Below are positions 44,220 through 56,323 of a stretch of DNA of 64,000 nt, one piece after another. The position numbers were made by a program, and so were the translations under genes. The stretch's first letter is position 1, and every line of letters starts with the position of its first letter. The notes under the pieces were generated by a model. It saw nothing but the letters and a program-made list of their open reading frames with translations. It was not told the DNA's origin and made no database searches. Origin of the DNA: Beta vulgaris subsp. vulgaris (Eukaryota; Streptophyta; Magnoliopsida; Caryophyllales; Amaranthaceae); NCBI RefSeq assembly GCF_026745355.1, contig NC_079207.1, forward strand, positions 35,252,002 through 35,316,001, read 5' to 3'.

Positions 44220-46799
44220 ATGGGGAGCTCGTCCGAGTCAGTGACACCCCTCCTCACCTCCTTATAATTTAGCCGAGGAAGTGAGGGGTATGGGAATGGT
44301 ATTGGTGTCAACTTTAATAAGTTGCCCGGATCCCTCGGCTGTGCCTGAGGCGCTTTCCCTCCCGAGTACTCCTTCGCAAGCCGAGGAGGAGGAGGCCGAG
44401 GGTGCCATCCCCCTACCCTGGGAGGTGTCCCTGGCCTATCCCTCTTCGAGGAGTTACTTAGACAAATATCTGTCTGATGGTGTAGTTAGGATAACTATGC
44501 CGGGAGAAGAAGGCGAGGCTTCAACATCCGGGCGGCTCGCGTATCCAGAGATAGATCCCAGGGGCTGACCGGGAGCGAAGTTCCCCCTTCCGTCATTAAT
44601 AAAAGCCCTGCTAGAGGATGCCCGAGGCCAAGCGGCACAATTTCAGATAAAGGACCCATATTTGCTGGTCCGACCCGATGCTAGCCACACCATTCTGAGC
44701 CCACCACCCGGATGCACTGCCTTCTACTATAAAGCCATGGAAATGGGCTTGAGGTTCCCGCTGACCCAGTTCGAGAAGGACTTACTGAACGCCTACAACT
44801 TGTGTCTGGGTCAGCTTTCTCCGAATTCTTGGGGTGGTATTTTGGCCGTCCAGGTAATCTGCGACATTATCGGCGTTAGGCCGACCCTCACTCTCTGGCG
44901 ACATTTGTACAAACTTTTTGAGATGCCTGCCGGGGATCATGGCCCTGGTTGGTGGTGCTTCCAGGCTCGGCGAGGCTACCGAACCGTACTTGACCTTCCC
45001 ACCTCCCAAAAGGGGTTTCGCCGAGAGTTTGCCTTCGTCTACCACGGGGGAGAATGGGGTATTCCAACTGTTCCCCCATCTGTCGACCCCAACCACTGTA
45101 TGAACTTCAAAGTGCCCGAGCTATCGGAGTACGAAGCAGTGGCCGCCATCTACATGCAATTGGAGGCCAAAATAGTAGATGGCGCTGAAGTTTTTGTAGC
45201 GGGAAACTGGCTCCCGAGCTGCAAATTGTTTATGAATGAGCACTTCCTGGCAGCGTTCGGCCTGAGTCTGGCCTTCCCTAAGGGTAATTCGGCAAGAGGG
45301 GGTCCGGTTGACTTGTTTTTGTTGCCTTATTTGTTGTATTTTGCTAACTGTCTTGTTCCTTTTGCAGAAGCCTCTCTAGCATTCATAAAAGAAACTGACC
45401 AAGAGATGGCCGAGCGATTGACTTCTGCTACACTTAAAGCTGCTCGGATCAGGGCCGAGATGAAGGCTAATAAAATCAACCAGCCCTCTAAGCCAAAGGT
45501 AAGCACTTTTTCCATCCGGCCTGGTTCGGGCTTACCTTACATATTCTTACCAACGTTTTGGGTTTTTATAGGACCCGTCCAACCCTAAGCCGAGGAAGCG
45601 CAAGGAGAGGGTCGAGTTGACAGAGAAGGCTTTGGCTAAGGCCCGGGCCGAGAAGGAAGCTTCTGCGAAGAAGGCTAGGAAAGAGACTTCCGTCGAGGTA
45701 AACAGTCCTCGACCCGCTTCCGAAGATGGGGACACTCACGTCTCGGTTCACCCCTCGGACTTTGAACCTGTCCGGAGTCCGGGGTATGTACCGGCGTCCT
45801 CCCACCCCTCCTTGGCCAAGCGTTCTCTGTCCGAGGCGCCCATTCCCTTCACTCAAATGTCCAAGACGGACAAGAAGAAGAGGATTTCCAAGGCCTTGGA
45901 GATCCTGTGCACCCAGACCGACCGAGATCATATCAACGAGGTCAATGGGAGGAAAGAGTCGAGCGAGCTTTTTCGCTCCTGGATGGACGTAAGTAAATTT
46001 CTTTTACTTTGCCTTTTACTTCGCCTTTTATTTCTCAACTTTCTCTTCTTAACTGGTTTCGTTTTGGCAGTTTTCTATCCGAATGACCAATGTGGCCGAG
46101 GACCAGCTTGCTTTGGTCCAAGAGGTCCAGGGTCTGAAGGATGCGGCTCGGACGCACTTTGATGAGCTTTATCAAGCCAAAGAGGGCAAGCGACTGGCCG
46201 AGCTACGACTGGAGGAGGCCAATACCAAAATCACCAAGGGCGAGGCGACTTGGCAGCAGGAGAAGGAGGACTGGAAAGTAGAGAGAGCCAACCTAACACT
46301 GGCTAAAGAAAATGCCGAGTCTGCCAAGGTTGCGGCCGAGTCCAAACTGACTCGTGTCGAGGGTGACTTGGAAAGGGTTAAGTTCAAGCTCTCCACGGCC
46401 GAGGCCCAATTGAAGGAGGCCCAGGGGGCGATTTCTCGCTCCCAGGAGCAGTGGTTCACGGCGTGGCAGGCCTCTGATGCCTGTACCGACTTCTGCGCCG
46501 ATGTGGGCCAATCCTCCCACAAGATGGGCGAGGACGAGGCCCTTACCAAGCTCCGGGTTGCTCTGACCGACGCCTGCCCTTCTGCTGATTGGAACTCGGT
46601 CTGGTCTCGCTACCAGGAGCTGGCTAAGGCTGAGGCAGCCGTGATCCGAGCGAAGATGGCCGAGGAGACGAGCTCGGATGACGAGGATGATGATGACGAT
46701 GAAGAAGCTGCCGAAGAAGGCGGTAGCACCGAGCCGCCTCCAGAGGTCACTGCCGAGCAACCTGCTGTCGAGCAACCTGCGGTCGACCCCTCCGCCTAG
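44220..46799 (+). pseudogene. Spliced antisense extra gene of the Tat element (transposase_28-like)
   Basis: Runs opposite to gag-pol, between pol and the 3' LTR. A first ATG (44220, MGSSSESVTPLL) hits a stop at 44265, where a 1-nt shift would join it to the frame from 44281. A TGA at 44566 interrupts before LLVRPDASHTILSPPPG. Then comes a region of the 'putative gypsy type transposon' kind: FYYKAMEMGLRFPLTQFEKD, WGGILAVQVICDIIG, FVYHGGEWGIPTVPP. Probable introns by GT-AG: about 45284-45367, 45500-45571, 45990-46070. The C-terminal part is a Lys/Glu-rich nuclear-targeting-like tract (PKPRKRKERVEL) and a long coiled coil (46083-46550), ending in an acidic run (SSDDEDDDDDEE). Such antisense ORFs are known from Tat elements; their function is not established. 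The frame damage makes this copy a likely pseudogene. Confidence 0.75.
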
Positions 46800-47084
46800 C
46801 TGCCTTAGGATTTTACTCTTTTAGCTTTTGCCGTGTTGGCTTTTTTGGATTTTGGCTTTCAACCATGTATTTTTTGTAAACTTTTGGTTGTATTTTGCAA
46901 CTTTGATTAATGGAAATACAACTATTATTTTGCAACTTGTCGTTTATTACACAATCTATTTTTGTTATTTGCAATATCACAACATATAATATACAACGGA
47001 CTGGTTAAGTCTTTTTTGCAACTTTGATCAAAATAATAAGACTGGCTAAGTTTTTTCATTTCTGGGGTAAAACCCGACTTGATA

Positions 47085-47135
47085 CATGGACTGGCTAAGT
47101 CCGAGTTACATGGACTGGCTAAGTCCGAGTTACCT
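47085..47135. repeat. 24-bp direct duplication
   Basis: ACATGGACTGGCTAAGTCCG occurs twice in succession between the antisense gene and the end of pol. Related ACTGGCTAAG words occur nearby. Confidence 0.7.
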
Positions 47136-47849
47136 TCGAATTTGCTAGCTAAAACTGACCAGGTAGCGCTGGCCTTACAATATACCCCTATTGCAAGTAA
47201 CAAAAAGAAATTAAACATAGAATCTTTTGAGATTGTCTAGGTTCCAAGGTCGAGCCAGGGGGATCCCTTCGGGAGATTCGAGTCGGAATGTCCCTGGCTT
47301 GAGGACCTCTGTAACCTTATAATGGCCATCCCAATTTGCCCCCAACTTCCCTTTGAGATGGGAGAGTCCGGTGGCTTCCACCATTCGGACGACCCAGTCC
47401 CCCATGCTGATTGGCCGAGGCTTTACCCGCCTGTTAAAGTGTCTTGTGATTTTTTGCTTGTACCGGATGGCTTGCAGTAAAGCATTGCCTCGTGTTTCAG
47501 GCAACAGGTCTAAGTTGACGGGTTTTTCCTCCTCGTTTTGGTCAAACTCATAGAATGTCATCGGAGGAGAGGGGATTCCCACCTCGACCGGAAGGACAGC
47601 CTCGCTACCGTAGACCAATCCGAAAGGGGAGTGCCCCGTAGCTTCTTTCGCTGTTGTTCGGGCCGACCAAAGGACTCCGGGTAGGTCGTCTACCCATGCC
47701 CCTTTAGCTGCATCAAGGGATTTCTTGATTCCCTTTAGGACAATTTTATTGGCCGATTTGGCTTGCACGTTGGTCTGAGGGCGGGAGACGGCGGAAAACC
47801 TTGTTTGAATGCCGAACTGGGCGCAATAATCTCGAGTCGTCCCGCTGTT

Positions 47850-49358
47850 CACTAGTAGAATAAATGCTACTTGCTGCGGTTAAAAAGTGCCCTATTACTG
47901 CGGTTTGGGGCGCGCAGCAATTAAGGGCGTAGCAATAGGTATTAGTTATATTACTGCGGTTTTTAACTGCAGCAATATTTGTATATATTGCTACGGTTTT
48001 TCCCAAAAAACCGCAGCAATATATTTTTTTTAATATTAAAAAGACATACCTATTGCTGCAGTTTTGCACCAAACCCGCAGCAATATGTGCACTTTTTCAA
48101 AAAAAAAATTTTTTTTTTTTTTTTGAAATTAAAATCATCAATTTTAAGAATAGTTAAAATGCAATAAAACTAAAGTAACTAAAACAAGCATAAGCATAAC
48201 AACAACATTTAAATTCATAAAATATCAATGGAAGACAATCCTTAACATCATATCTAAATCAAAAATAAAAACAATAAAGAAAATAAAAATTACAGAATTT
48301 AGATCTAAATCGAAAATTAGAATAAAAAATAAAGACAACAAAAATAAATACAGAACTTTCGATCTTAATTAAAATAAAAATAAAGAAAATGAAAAATACA
48401 TAAGTTTAAATATAAATGAAGAAAACAGAAAAAAAAAACTAAACACCTAAAGCCAAGGAACCGCCGAACGAGGCCGATGAGACTAACGGCCGTTGAAGGC
48501 AGAGAAAGGAGTTTGGTGTTGATGAGACTCAACGAAGGCAGACTCGACGAAGGCAGATTCGACGGTGTTCACGGATGTACAACAGGAACAAAAAACTTAC
48601 GGTGTTCACTGATGAGACTCGCCGGAAATCAAAGAAAAAAAAGGCTCGCCGGAAAATCGAAGCAGGAAAAAGAAAACGACCACCAAACGCACCAAACGAC
48701 CACCAAACGCACCAAACGCACCAAACGACCACCAAACGCACCACAAGAAAATGCACCAAAGCCGGAAAATCGAAGCAGGAACAAGAAAACGAAAAAGAAA
48801 TGCGATGAACGCACCAAGGAAGCCCAGAGATCTGACGATGTTGAAGCACGACGGAGAGACGACCACCACTGGGCGACGGAGACAAATCGTCGTCGTTGAG
48901 GAGAGAGAAAGGAGAGAGAGTGAGGTGAGCGTAATATTTTTTTAATTGATGAGGAGGAAATGAAAGGGAGAGAGAAGAGAGAGAGAGGGGGAGAGAAAGT
49001 ATAAAAAAACGGCTGGTTGGGAGGAGTGGTTAAAAGAAGGAATAAACCCTAATTGGGCCGTGCAATTTATTTTAAAACACAATATTGCTGCGGTTTTTAT
49101 TAGAAACCGCAGCAATATAATAAATTTTTTTTAATATATTGCTGCGGTCCTACGTGGAAACCACAGCAATATTTGCTGTTCAGGGCCCCACATTATTTTT
49201 AAAAAGTGTCTGTTACACAATATTGCTACGGTTTCGAGCGGGAACCGCAGCAATATTGTCAATTTCTATTTTTTCTTTTCTTTTTGCGTGTTATATTGCT
49301 GCGTATAGGTAAAACCGCAGCAATATCACCGCAGCAAATAGCATTTATTCTACTAGTG
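47850..49358. mobile_element. CACTA element 2, non-autonomous, 1.5 kb
   Basis: Ends CACTAGTAGAATAAATGCTA and the complement, inverted over 31 bp with one mismatch. The 3-bp duplication is GTT (47847-47849, 49359-49361). Subterminal repeats of the type ATTGCTGCGGTTT occur many times near both ends in both orientations. The interior holds an ACGACCACCAAACGCACCAA tandem run (about 48678-48740) and no transposase. The insertion splits the Tat integrase exactly between the codons for RQFN and SGTT. Confidence 0.95.
48676..48748. repeat. Short minisatellite in CACTA element 2
   Basis: ACGACCACCAAACGCACCAA words repeat in 9-21 bp steps (ACGACCACCAAACGC, CACCAAACGC) over about 70 bp. Confidence 0.7.
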
Positions 49359-52300
49359 GTTGAATTGTCGGCCATTGTTCGACACCAGGGCTCTTGGAAT
49401 TCCGAACCGGGTGATGATATTCCTCCAGATGAACAGCTGGACTTGCTTGTCAGTAATTGACGCCAGCGGTTCGGCTTCAGTCCACTTGGTGAAGTAGTCA
49501 ATAGCCACAATTAGGAACTTCCTTTGCCCGGAAGCCGGGGGAAAAGGTCCGAGCAAGTCCATGCCCCACTTGTCGAAGGGCAGAACCGCTTGAATGGTGG
49601 TGAGGGGAGTGGCAGGTGCTCTCGGTATGTCCGAGTGAATCTGGCTGGAGGGACATCGCCGGACTAGGTCCGAGGCGTCAGCCTTCAAAGTGGGCCAATA
49701 GTACCCTGCCCTTAATGCCTTTCCGGCTATCGTTCTGCCCCCTTGATGGCTCCCGCAAGCTCCTTGGTGTATTTCCCTAAGGACATAGTTTCCTTCCTCG
49801 GGGGTTATACACTTGAGGAGGGGATGGGTGAAGGACTTCTTATAGAGCTGCCTTTCATGCCAAAGGAACCAACCTGATTTATGTTTGATCCAGTCGGCTT
49901 CCTTAGGATCATTGGGTAAGGTCCCATCTCGCAAGTACTCCACCATTTCTCCCATCCAGTTCGAGGAACGATTGAGTACAAGCTGCTCTTTGGCATTTAT
50001 GCTAGGTACCTTCAACACTTCCCAAGTTATAGTTCTCGGGGTCGACCCTTCAGCAGAACTGGCCATCCGAGCCATTGCATCAGCCTGTTGATTTTCCGAG
50101 CGAGGAATGTGGGTAATCCGGAATCCGGACAACCTTCCAATGACAGCTCGAGCTTTGGCCAAGTACATTCTCATGTTGTCTTCCTTGGCCTCGTAGTCTC
50201 CAGAAATCTGACCCACAATGAGTTGTGAGTCGGATTTGGCTATGACTGATGTTGGTCCAGCTAGGATGCATAGTTGTAATCCGAGGATGAGGGCCTCATA
50301 CTCGGCTTCATTGTTAGATCCGAGAAACTCGAACTTAACAGCATATTCAATTTTCTCCCCGACCGGGGGCTTGATGACCTGCCCTGCTCCACAACCACTC
50401 ATTGTGCCTGGGCCTTGATTGCCCTTCGTGGCTCAAATTCGAGCCCAAAGTCTACTAACTGGTCTGCCCAATCGCTCATCCGACTCGAGTGATTCCTATT
50501 TTCAATGAGCTTCCGGAGTGGCTGTCCGGTGAGGACTTTGATGGGATGCGCTTGAAAGTAAGGCTTGAGCTTCCGGCTCGCCATTACTAAGATAAAGACC
50601 ATTTTTTCGACATCGCTGTACTTCGCCTCGGCCCCCCTATAGGCATGCCTGATGAAGTAGACAGGATGTTGTTTTCCTTCTCGCTCGACTATTAGGACTG
50701 CGCTAAGAGCGTAGTCCGAGACAGCCAAGTAAATGAATAGGGGTTCCCCCGGCAAGGGGGAGATCAGCTTAGGCAAAGTTGCCAAGTGATTCTTGAGGGC
50801 AGTGAAGGCTTGCTCGGCTTCATCGTCCCATGCGAACTCTTTTCGCTTCAGGGCCTTGAAGAACAACAAGCTCTTATCCGCCGACCGGGAGAGGAAACGA
50901 CCGAGCGCCGCTAAGCAGCCGGTTAGGCGCTGTACTTCCCGAACGTTCCGAGGAGATTTCATCTCTAGGACCGCTTTGATTTTGTCCGGGTTGGCTTCGA
51001 TTCCTCTTTCATCCACTAGAAATCCGAGACACTTTCCCCCTTTAACTCCGAAGACACATTTTTTGGGGTTTAGCATCATTCGGTACTTTCTTAGGGTGCT
51101 CAACGTTTCTCTCAGATCCGCAGGGTGATCCGACTGGGCCTTGCTCTTGACTATCATATCGTCAACATACACTTCAATGTTCCGACCCAATTGGTCGCTG
51201 AAGATTTTGTTGACGGTTCGCTGATATGTAGCCCCTGCATTTTTGAGGCCGAACGGCATCATCTTATAGAAGTAGACACCCTGAGGAGTGATAAATGCCG
51301 TATGAACCCTATCCTTGTCGGCCATGGGAATTTGATGATAGCCAGCATTCGCGTCCATGAAGCTTAGAAGGGCATGCCCTGCCGTCGAATCGACCAGCCT
51401 ATCAATTTTAGGCAGAGAGTGATTGTCTTTTGGGCAGACTTTGTTTAAGTCCGTAAAATCGACGCACATCCGTCATGCCCCGCTCGGTTTTTTGACCAAT
51501 ACCACGTTGGCCAGCCATTCCGAGTATTGGCATTCTTCAATGAAGCCCGCTTCGAGCAGCTTCTTGACTTTTGCGGCTGCTGCGGCATTTCTTTCAGGAC
51601 CCTGGTGTCTGAGCTTTTGCTTGATGGGCCTGAACCCCTCTTTGATGTTAAGCTCGTGGCACATAATTTTCGGGTCGAGACTAGGCATTCTGTGGCCTCG
51701 TAGGCGAAGACATCTTGGTACTCCGTGAGCACTCGGATATATCTGCCTTGTTTGAGGGTCCATGGCCTTGCCTACCCTAACAGTCCGACCTGGTCCTGGC
51801 CGATTGCGACCTCTTCGTCATCCTCGGCTGGCTGAGGGCTTTCATATTGCTTGGGGTTGTCAGTTATGTATACCCCGAGGCTGGTTGAGGGCTGACCCCC
51901 TTCCTATTTTCTTTTTTTCAAGTCCTTTTGGACGTCGTTTCCGAGTCCTTTGGACGTCGTTATTCTTGAGGCTATTCACATAGCACTCCCTTGCTTCTTG
52001 CTGGTCGCCTTGAATTTTCCCCACCTTCCCGTCATCAGTTTCAAACTGCATGAGGAGTTGATAGGTGGAGATGGCGGCCTTAGCCTTGTTCAGCATGGGT
52101 CTCCCCATTATTATGTTATAAGGCAAAGGGATGTCCACTACCAAGAAATCGATCGGTAGGCTTCTCCCCTTACCCTTTTCACCCATCCGAGTGGGTAGTT
52201 TTATTGATCCGACCGGGAGAACAGAGTTGCCCCCGAAGCCTATGAGCGGCTGATTCAGGGGGGTAACATCCCGTTCGGTGTACTTCAACTTCCTGAGGCA

Positions 52301-52559
52301 ATCAAGGGTGATAATATCAGCGGATGACCCACTATCCACCAACACTCTCTTTACCCTTGTATTTGCTACCTTGAGCTCAATGACAAGGGGGTCGTCGTGC
52401 GGAACACGCAACGTCCGACTAGGTTCCCCAAAGGTCATGACGGGGCAGCTTGCTCGGGGGAGTGTGACATCAAGTACCTGATGTTTGAGTTTTGGAGGTG
52501 AGCCTTGCGTGCTCGGCCGGTTAGGCCTCCCGACGCGAATCTCCAGCATGACACCTGTG

Positions 52560-54170
52560 AATCCTTCGTGTCCCCGCTGTTCGACTGACCCACCTTTTGC
52601 TTCCCCTTTTCCTCGCTCGAGTGCTTAGGTAGTGATTGAGCTTACCCTGGTCGCCAAACCGTCCAAGGATTTCTTGACTCTCGGCAGTCCTTGGTGGTGT
52701 TCCCACATTCCTTGTGGTAATCACACCACAAGCTTTTATCCCTCCGAGACGATGATGTCCGGATGGGTGCTGGCTTGGGAAGCCAATTTTTATTCCTGAT
52801 GTCAAAGTATATTTCTTTCCGGTTCTTTGAACGGGGTCGTTGCCATTGTTGGTAGCCGATCCCCCGGCTCCCGTTCTCTGAGTTTAGGCTGACCCTATGG
52901 TTCCTTCTCTTTCTCTTCTTGCCACCCTCGTCCGAGTAACGGCAGATATCCGTTGCCTGGATGAATCTTTGGGCCCTAGCCATGGCTTCCGAGTAAGTCT
53001 TTACTTCATTCTCGGCCAATGACCATCTGAGCCGACCCGGTTGGAGCCCGGAATGAGGGCAGCGAAGGCTACAACGTCTTGTAAGTCGGTGATTTTGAGG
53101 GACTCCTCATTGAACCTCTTTATGTAATCCGACAAGGATTCATTCTTGTCTTGCTTCACCCCCATGAGATGAAGGCTGGTTTTTCTTTGCCTCTTTCCAG
53201 CTACAAACTGATGGATGAAGAGGTGTTCCAGTATGGCGAAGTCAGTGATGACCCCGCCGGGAGTTCTTGGAACCAATTGAGGGCCAGACCTTTGAGTGTG
53301 GTGGGGAAGAAACGACACCATGTGGCCTCGCAACTTGTCTGAAGCTCATTTGAGCCTTGTAACTAGCCATATGATCATCCGGGTCGGTTAGGCCCGCGAA
53401 TGGCTCGATCAGGGGGTTTTAATTTTCCCCGGGGTTTGGGTCCCTAGGATTTCTTGACTGAAGGGGATCAAGAACTTGAGCCCGCCTCCAGTTAGCCTAG
53501 GAGGCTTAGAATGAGCCGAGTCCCCTTGGCCCTCCCGTCATTGCTTTCTTCTTGAGGAACTCCCGGGCTCATAGCCTTGGCTGAGGCGCTTCTTGTTGTT
53601 AAGGAATTCCGGGCTCTTGGGGTTTCCGACCCGCCCCCCCTTGGGGATTTGATACATGGGTTTCCGCATGCTGACGGGCCGACCCCTGTCGCGCGACTTT
53701 CTTTTCTCGTGGCTTGGGTCTCTCGCATCGGACCGTGGCCGGCTAGGCTGCTGATCCGATTAGAACGAGAGTGGTCCCTGTGGGAGCGAACGATTGTGCG
53801 CTCTCTGGGCTCATGCTGTATTGAGCGGGACGACTTGCTACTGCCTCTACTGGAGCATGGCCATCATGTCCATCATGCCCTTTTGGAAAGTTTCCTGGAG
53901 CTGGCGTGATAGGGCCAGGTCAGCGCAAAGAGCGGCTGAGGCTCCACATTCTGAATCTGTTGGGAGACCGACCGGGGTCCAGAGTTTGGACGGTGGTGAC
54001 CTCCGACCCGGAGAGGGGTCTGCTCGGCCTCCCTATTATGCGCGGGTGAGTGGCCTCTCTGGTCGAGGGATTGGGGGTCCCTATTATGCGCGGGCGAGTG
54101 GCCTCTTTCGGCCGAGCGACTTGTCAGAGGCTTGCTTGCGCGAGTGTTTTTGGTTGGTGCCATTGTCAAT
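52560..54170 (-). pseudogene. Tat gag with zinc knuckle (frameshifted)
   Basis: N-terminal pieces at 54169-53873 (PTKNTRASKPLTSRSAERG) are Ser/Arg-rich. The capsid part at 53333-53001 has FVAGKRQRKTSLHLMGVKQ, NESLSDYIKRFNEESLKI, typical of plant retrotransposon gag, and 53019-52642 has MAENEVKTYSEAMARAQRFI and a zinc-knuckle variant CDYHKECGNTTKDC. Frames change at about 53010-53030 and again near 53340-53490. Gag forms the virus-like particle, so this copy would be inactive without help. The fragment at 34.65-36.36 kb carries the same gag region. Confidence 0.8.
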
Positions 54171-54240
54171 TGGCGTTCGAAGCTGAGTAGCTGAGTGAAT
54201 AAATCTTAATGAGTGGTGGCGAAGTAACTTTTTGTACTAT

Positions 54241-54260
54241 CCCCACAGACGGCGCCAAAC
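54241..54260 (-). other. Primer binding site region of Tat element
   Basis: Minus strand GTTTGGCGCCGTCTGTGGGG directly follows the 5' LTR. TGGCGCC is the usual start of a plant gypsy primer site. The tRNA is not certain. Confidence 0.6.
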
Positions 54261-54659
54261 TGTTTCTGCCTAGAAATTAAGGGTGCTAATTCCTTTGCTT
54301 AGGGAATACCGGGTCAGATCTGAATGTCCTGAGTCCAAAGTCCGTACGCCGGAATCCTGCAAAAGTAATGGTTAGACTGCCCCGGGGTTGTTCCGGGATC
54401 GCCTCTCCAACGCTCAAGTCAGTGATCAAGCTAGACAAATAAAGTCTAGAGAGAGATGCTCTGATTTGTTATGTAAGAATTCAATACCTTCTCATTGATG
54501 AGGGGGTTGAGTATTTATAGTGCTTGAGATATCCCAGCTGTAGGCCAGCTAGAATGCACTGACATCTGGGAGGCACTATCACAGGTGGGCCCTCTGGGGG
54601 CTTAAGGCCTTGCTGGACTTGAATTGTCCCTGGCTGGCTTAACCTGGGAAATAAGCCCA

Positions 54660-54663
<4 letters not shown>
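54261..54663 (-). repeat. 5' LTR of Tat element
   Basis: 403 bp. TATTTATAG (near 54510), read on the minus strand, gives a TATA-like CTATAAATA suited to the element's promoter. Confidence 0.92.

Positions 54664-54731
<68 letters not shown>
54664..54731. repeat. TA microsatellite
   Basis: About 33 uninterrupted AT dinucleotides at the right border of the Tat element. Confidence 0.95.
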
Positions 54732-54733
<2 letters not shown>

Positions 54734-55455
54734 GAGCTTTTTAAATAAAAAATTCATAAAAAGTATGACAAAGCGCACCCTTAGGCGACGCTGTCTATGT
54801 ATTTTATAGCATTATACATTCTAAATGAGCAGTTAATTAATTTCCTTTTCTTTATCCACAATCAATGCAGAACACATTATTTACTCTAGCATGCAATAAT
54901 ATTTTCATTTTCAAACAGGAACTCAATGTAACCCAAGTCCTTCAACCTCCCCCACCCCCACCCAGGCCGGCTTTTACCATGTTCAACATGTTCCATGGAA
55001 CAGGGCCCCTTAATTGTGAGGGCCCCAACATAGATAAAGTCCAAGTAGTAAAAAGAAAATGTTTATCTACCTATTTGGACTACTCTTCTTTCATAATATG
55101 ATTATATGAAGTGAAGAATCATGAATGATGAGTTATTACATTATTGAATTCTTCAAATATGAGTTCGCACAGGGCCTCTATATAGTTTGAGACGAGCCTG
55201 CCCCCACCCATCACCCAATAAAAAAGAACCCCAAAATTGTAAAACTAGCAATTATGGGAAGGCCATGTTTGAGCCCTAGTATATATATCTACCCAAAATT
55301 TACTCCACTCTTAAGTCTTAGGCCCCTACTTTTCCATCTGAACAAGAAGAAGTTGGCATTACAAAAATATAGGCATTGACTTGTAAATAGAACAACATTT
55401 TACAATCAGTTATATAGATTTGTGAATAACTCGATAAAAGTTAGAGTATGAGATA

Positions 55456-55457
<2 letters not shown>
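54732..55457. other. Non-coding segment between two TA microsatellites
   Basis: No gene supported. It holds GGCCGGCTTTTACCATG near 54964 and AGGGCCTCTATATAG with GAGACGAGCCTGCCCCC near 55165-55205, loosely inverted words suggesting a decayed MITE. Confidence 0.35.

Positions 55458-55528
<71 letters not shown>
55458..55528. repeat. TA microsatellite
   Basis: About 35 uninterrupted TA dinucleotides. Confidence 0.95.
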
Positions 55529-55529
<1 letters not shown>

Positions 55530-55869
55530 CTAATTTTAGAATTTCAACTATCAGCTATTAAAAATTTAAACTGATGGTTACAACTGTAAAATTAATTTTA
55601 TATCACTATAAATAAAAGTTGAAATATTATAATTAATTACAAAAGAAGGAATTAAGACATTTAAAATATAATATTGGAGTTTTTTTATTTTTGATAATTC
55701 ATATCTGTGTTTTATTATTTATACTATTGGAGAAAGAAAACATCAACTTAATATAATATTAAAGTTAATGCTATATCTGCAATTCAAGTGGAATCGTACG
55801 CTATGATTATGGGGTTATCAGAAGCAAAGAAGCGGCAAATAAGAAAAATAATGGTTTTGTCAAACTCTG

Positions 55870-56220
55870 CATAGTTTATCATGGCGCTCGAAAATCCACA
55901 AAAATGAGTAGATTTTTATAGTATCATTGTGAATATTAGGAACTTGTGTAAAACTTTTTCTTCTTGTAGATTTCATAAGATAGAGAGAAGCTTGATACAT
56001 CAAACCCACAACTTAGCTACCAAAGTTAGGCATCTTAATGTAATGTACTTGTTGAAAAAAGCACAAAACAAAGATAATACTCGAAATTATAGTTGTGAAC
56101 ATCGATTTTTCCTTTTATTTTATTAGAATTTTTTTTTTTTAATAATTCCACTTGCCCATGCAAATCGAGATGTGGATTGAGGCGGCCGGGTTCTTCTGAT
56201 TCGATGTAATTGTTAGAATC
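55870..56220 (+). pseudogene. LINE RNase H 3' remnant
   Basis: The open piece 55929-56126 reads IRNLCKTFSSCRFHKIERS then HQTHNLATKVRHLNVMY, matching the end of the plant LINE RNase H domain (FSSC...V.RS.N..AH.LA.K). After an indel in a T-run, MWIEAAGFF and FDVIV match the usual LINE C-terminus. Polypurine tail not seen. A second, younger LINE lies 100 bp downstream. Confidence 0.55.
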
Positions 56221-56323
56221 TTAATAATAAGACTTGTTTATCAAAGCAGTTCTAGTTGTCTCGTATAGCAAGACTGGAAGTAAACGGTAATGTCGTATAG
56301 TTTATAATAAGACAAAGTAAAAG

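Larger units (their letters stand above)
47211..52549 (-). pseudogene. Tat pol: protease, RT, RNase H, aRNH, integrase (broken by CACTA element 2)
   Basis: Protease: VLVDSGSSADIITLD (52549-51860) with an intact DSG. RT N-part: 51763-51473, ending VVLVKKPSGA then TGA where TGG (Trp) is usual; it continues as RMCVDFTDLNKVCPKD (51469). Catalytic YVDDMIVKSK near 51160. RNase H follows to 50399, then a frame change and the aRNH (50402 on), VKFEFLGSNNEAEYEALIL and ITHIPRSENQQADAM. Integrase: RRCPSSQIHSD, KWGMDLLGPFPPA, FTKWTEAEPLASI, then GIPRALVSNNGRQFN, where the CACTA element breaks it; it resumes SGTTRDYCAQFGIQ and runs to 47211 (NLDNLKRFYV). Damage is light: one nonsense, one or two frameshifts, one insertion. 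Confidence 0.9.
41828..54663 (-). mobile_element. Complete Tat-lineage Ty3-gypsy retrotransposon with extra antisense gene
   Basis: LTRs 41828-42231 and 54261-54663 start TGTTTCTGCCTAG and end AAGCCCAAACA. The 5-bp target duplication is AATAT on both sides (41823-41827, 54664-54668). Reading on the minus strand: LTR, primer site, gag, protease, RT, RNase H, a second (archaeal-type) RNase H, integrase, then a long 3' region and the LTR. The aRNH with NNEAEYEALILGL and HIPRSENQQADAMA marks the Tat lineage. The 5-kb 3' region carries a spliced gene on the opposite strand and two tandem-repeat arrays. A 1.5-kb CACTA element splits the integrase. About 13 differences were counted by eye between the 404-bp LTRs. 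Confidence 0.95.

Noticed and set aside
45566..46775. Minus-strand frames opposite the antisense gene exons
   Set aside because: Shadows of GC-rich coding sequence; the plus strand has introns, domain and coiled coil.
48477..48899. Basic open frame inside CACTA element 2
   Set aside because: Low-complexity ACGACCACCAAACGC repeats; no known domain, and other frames are open too.
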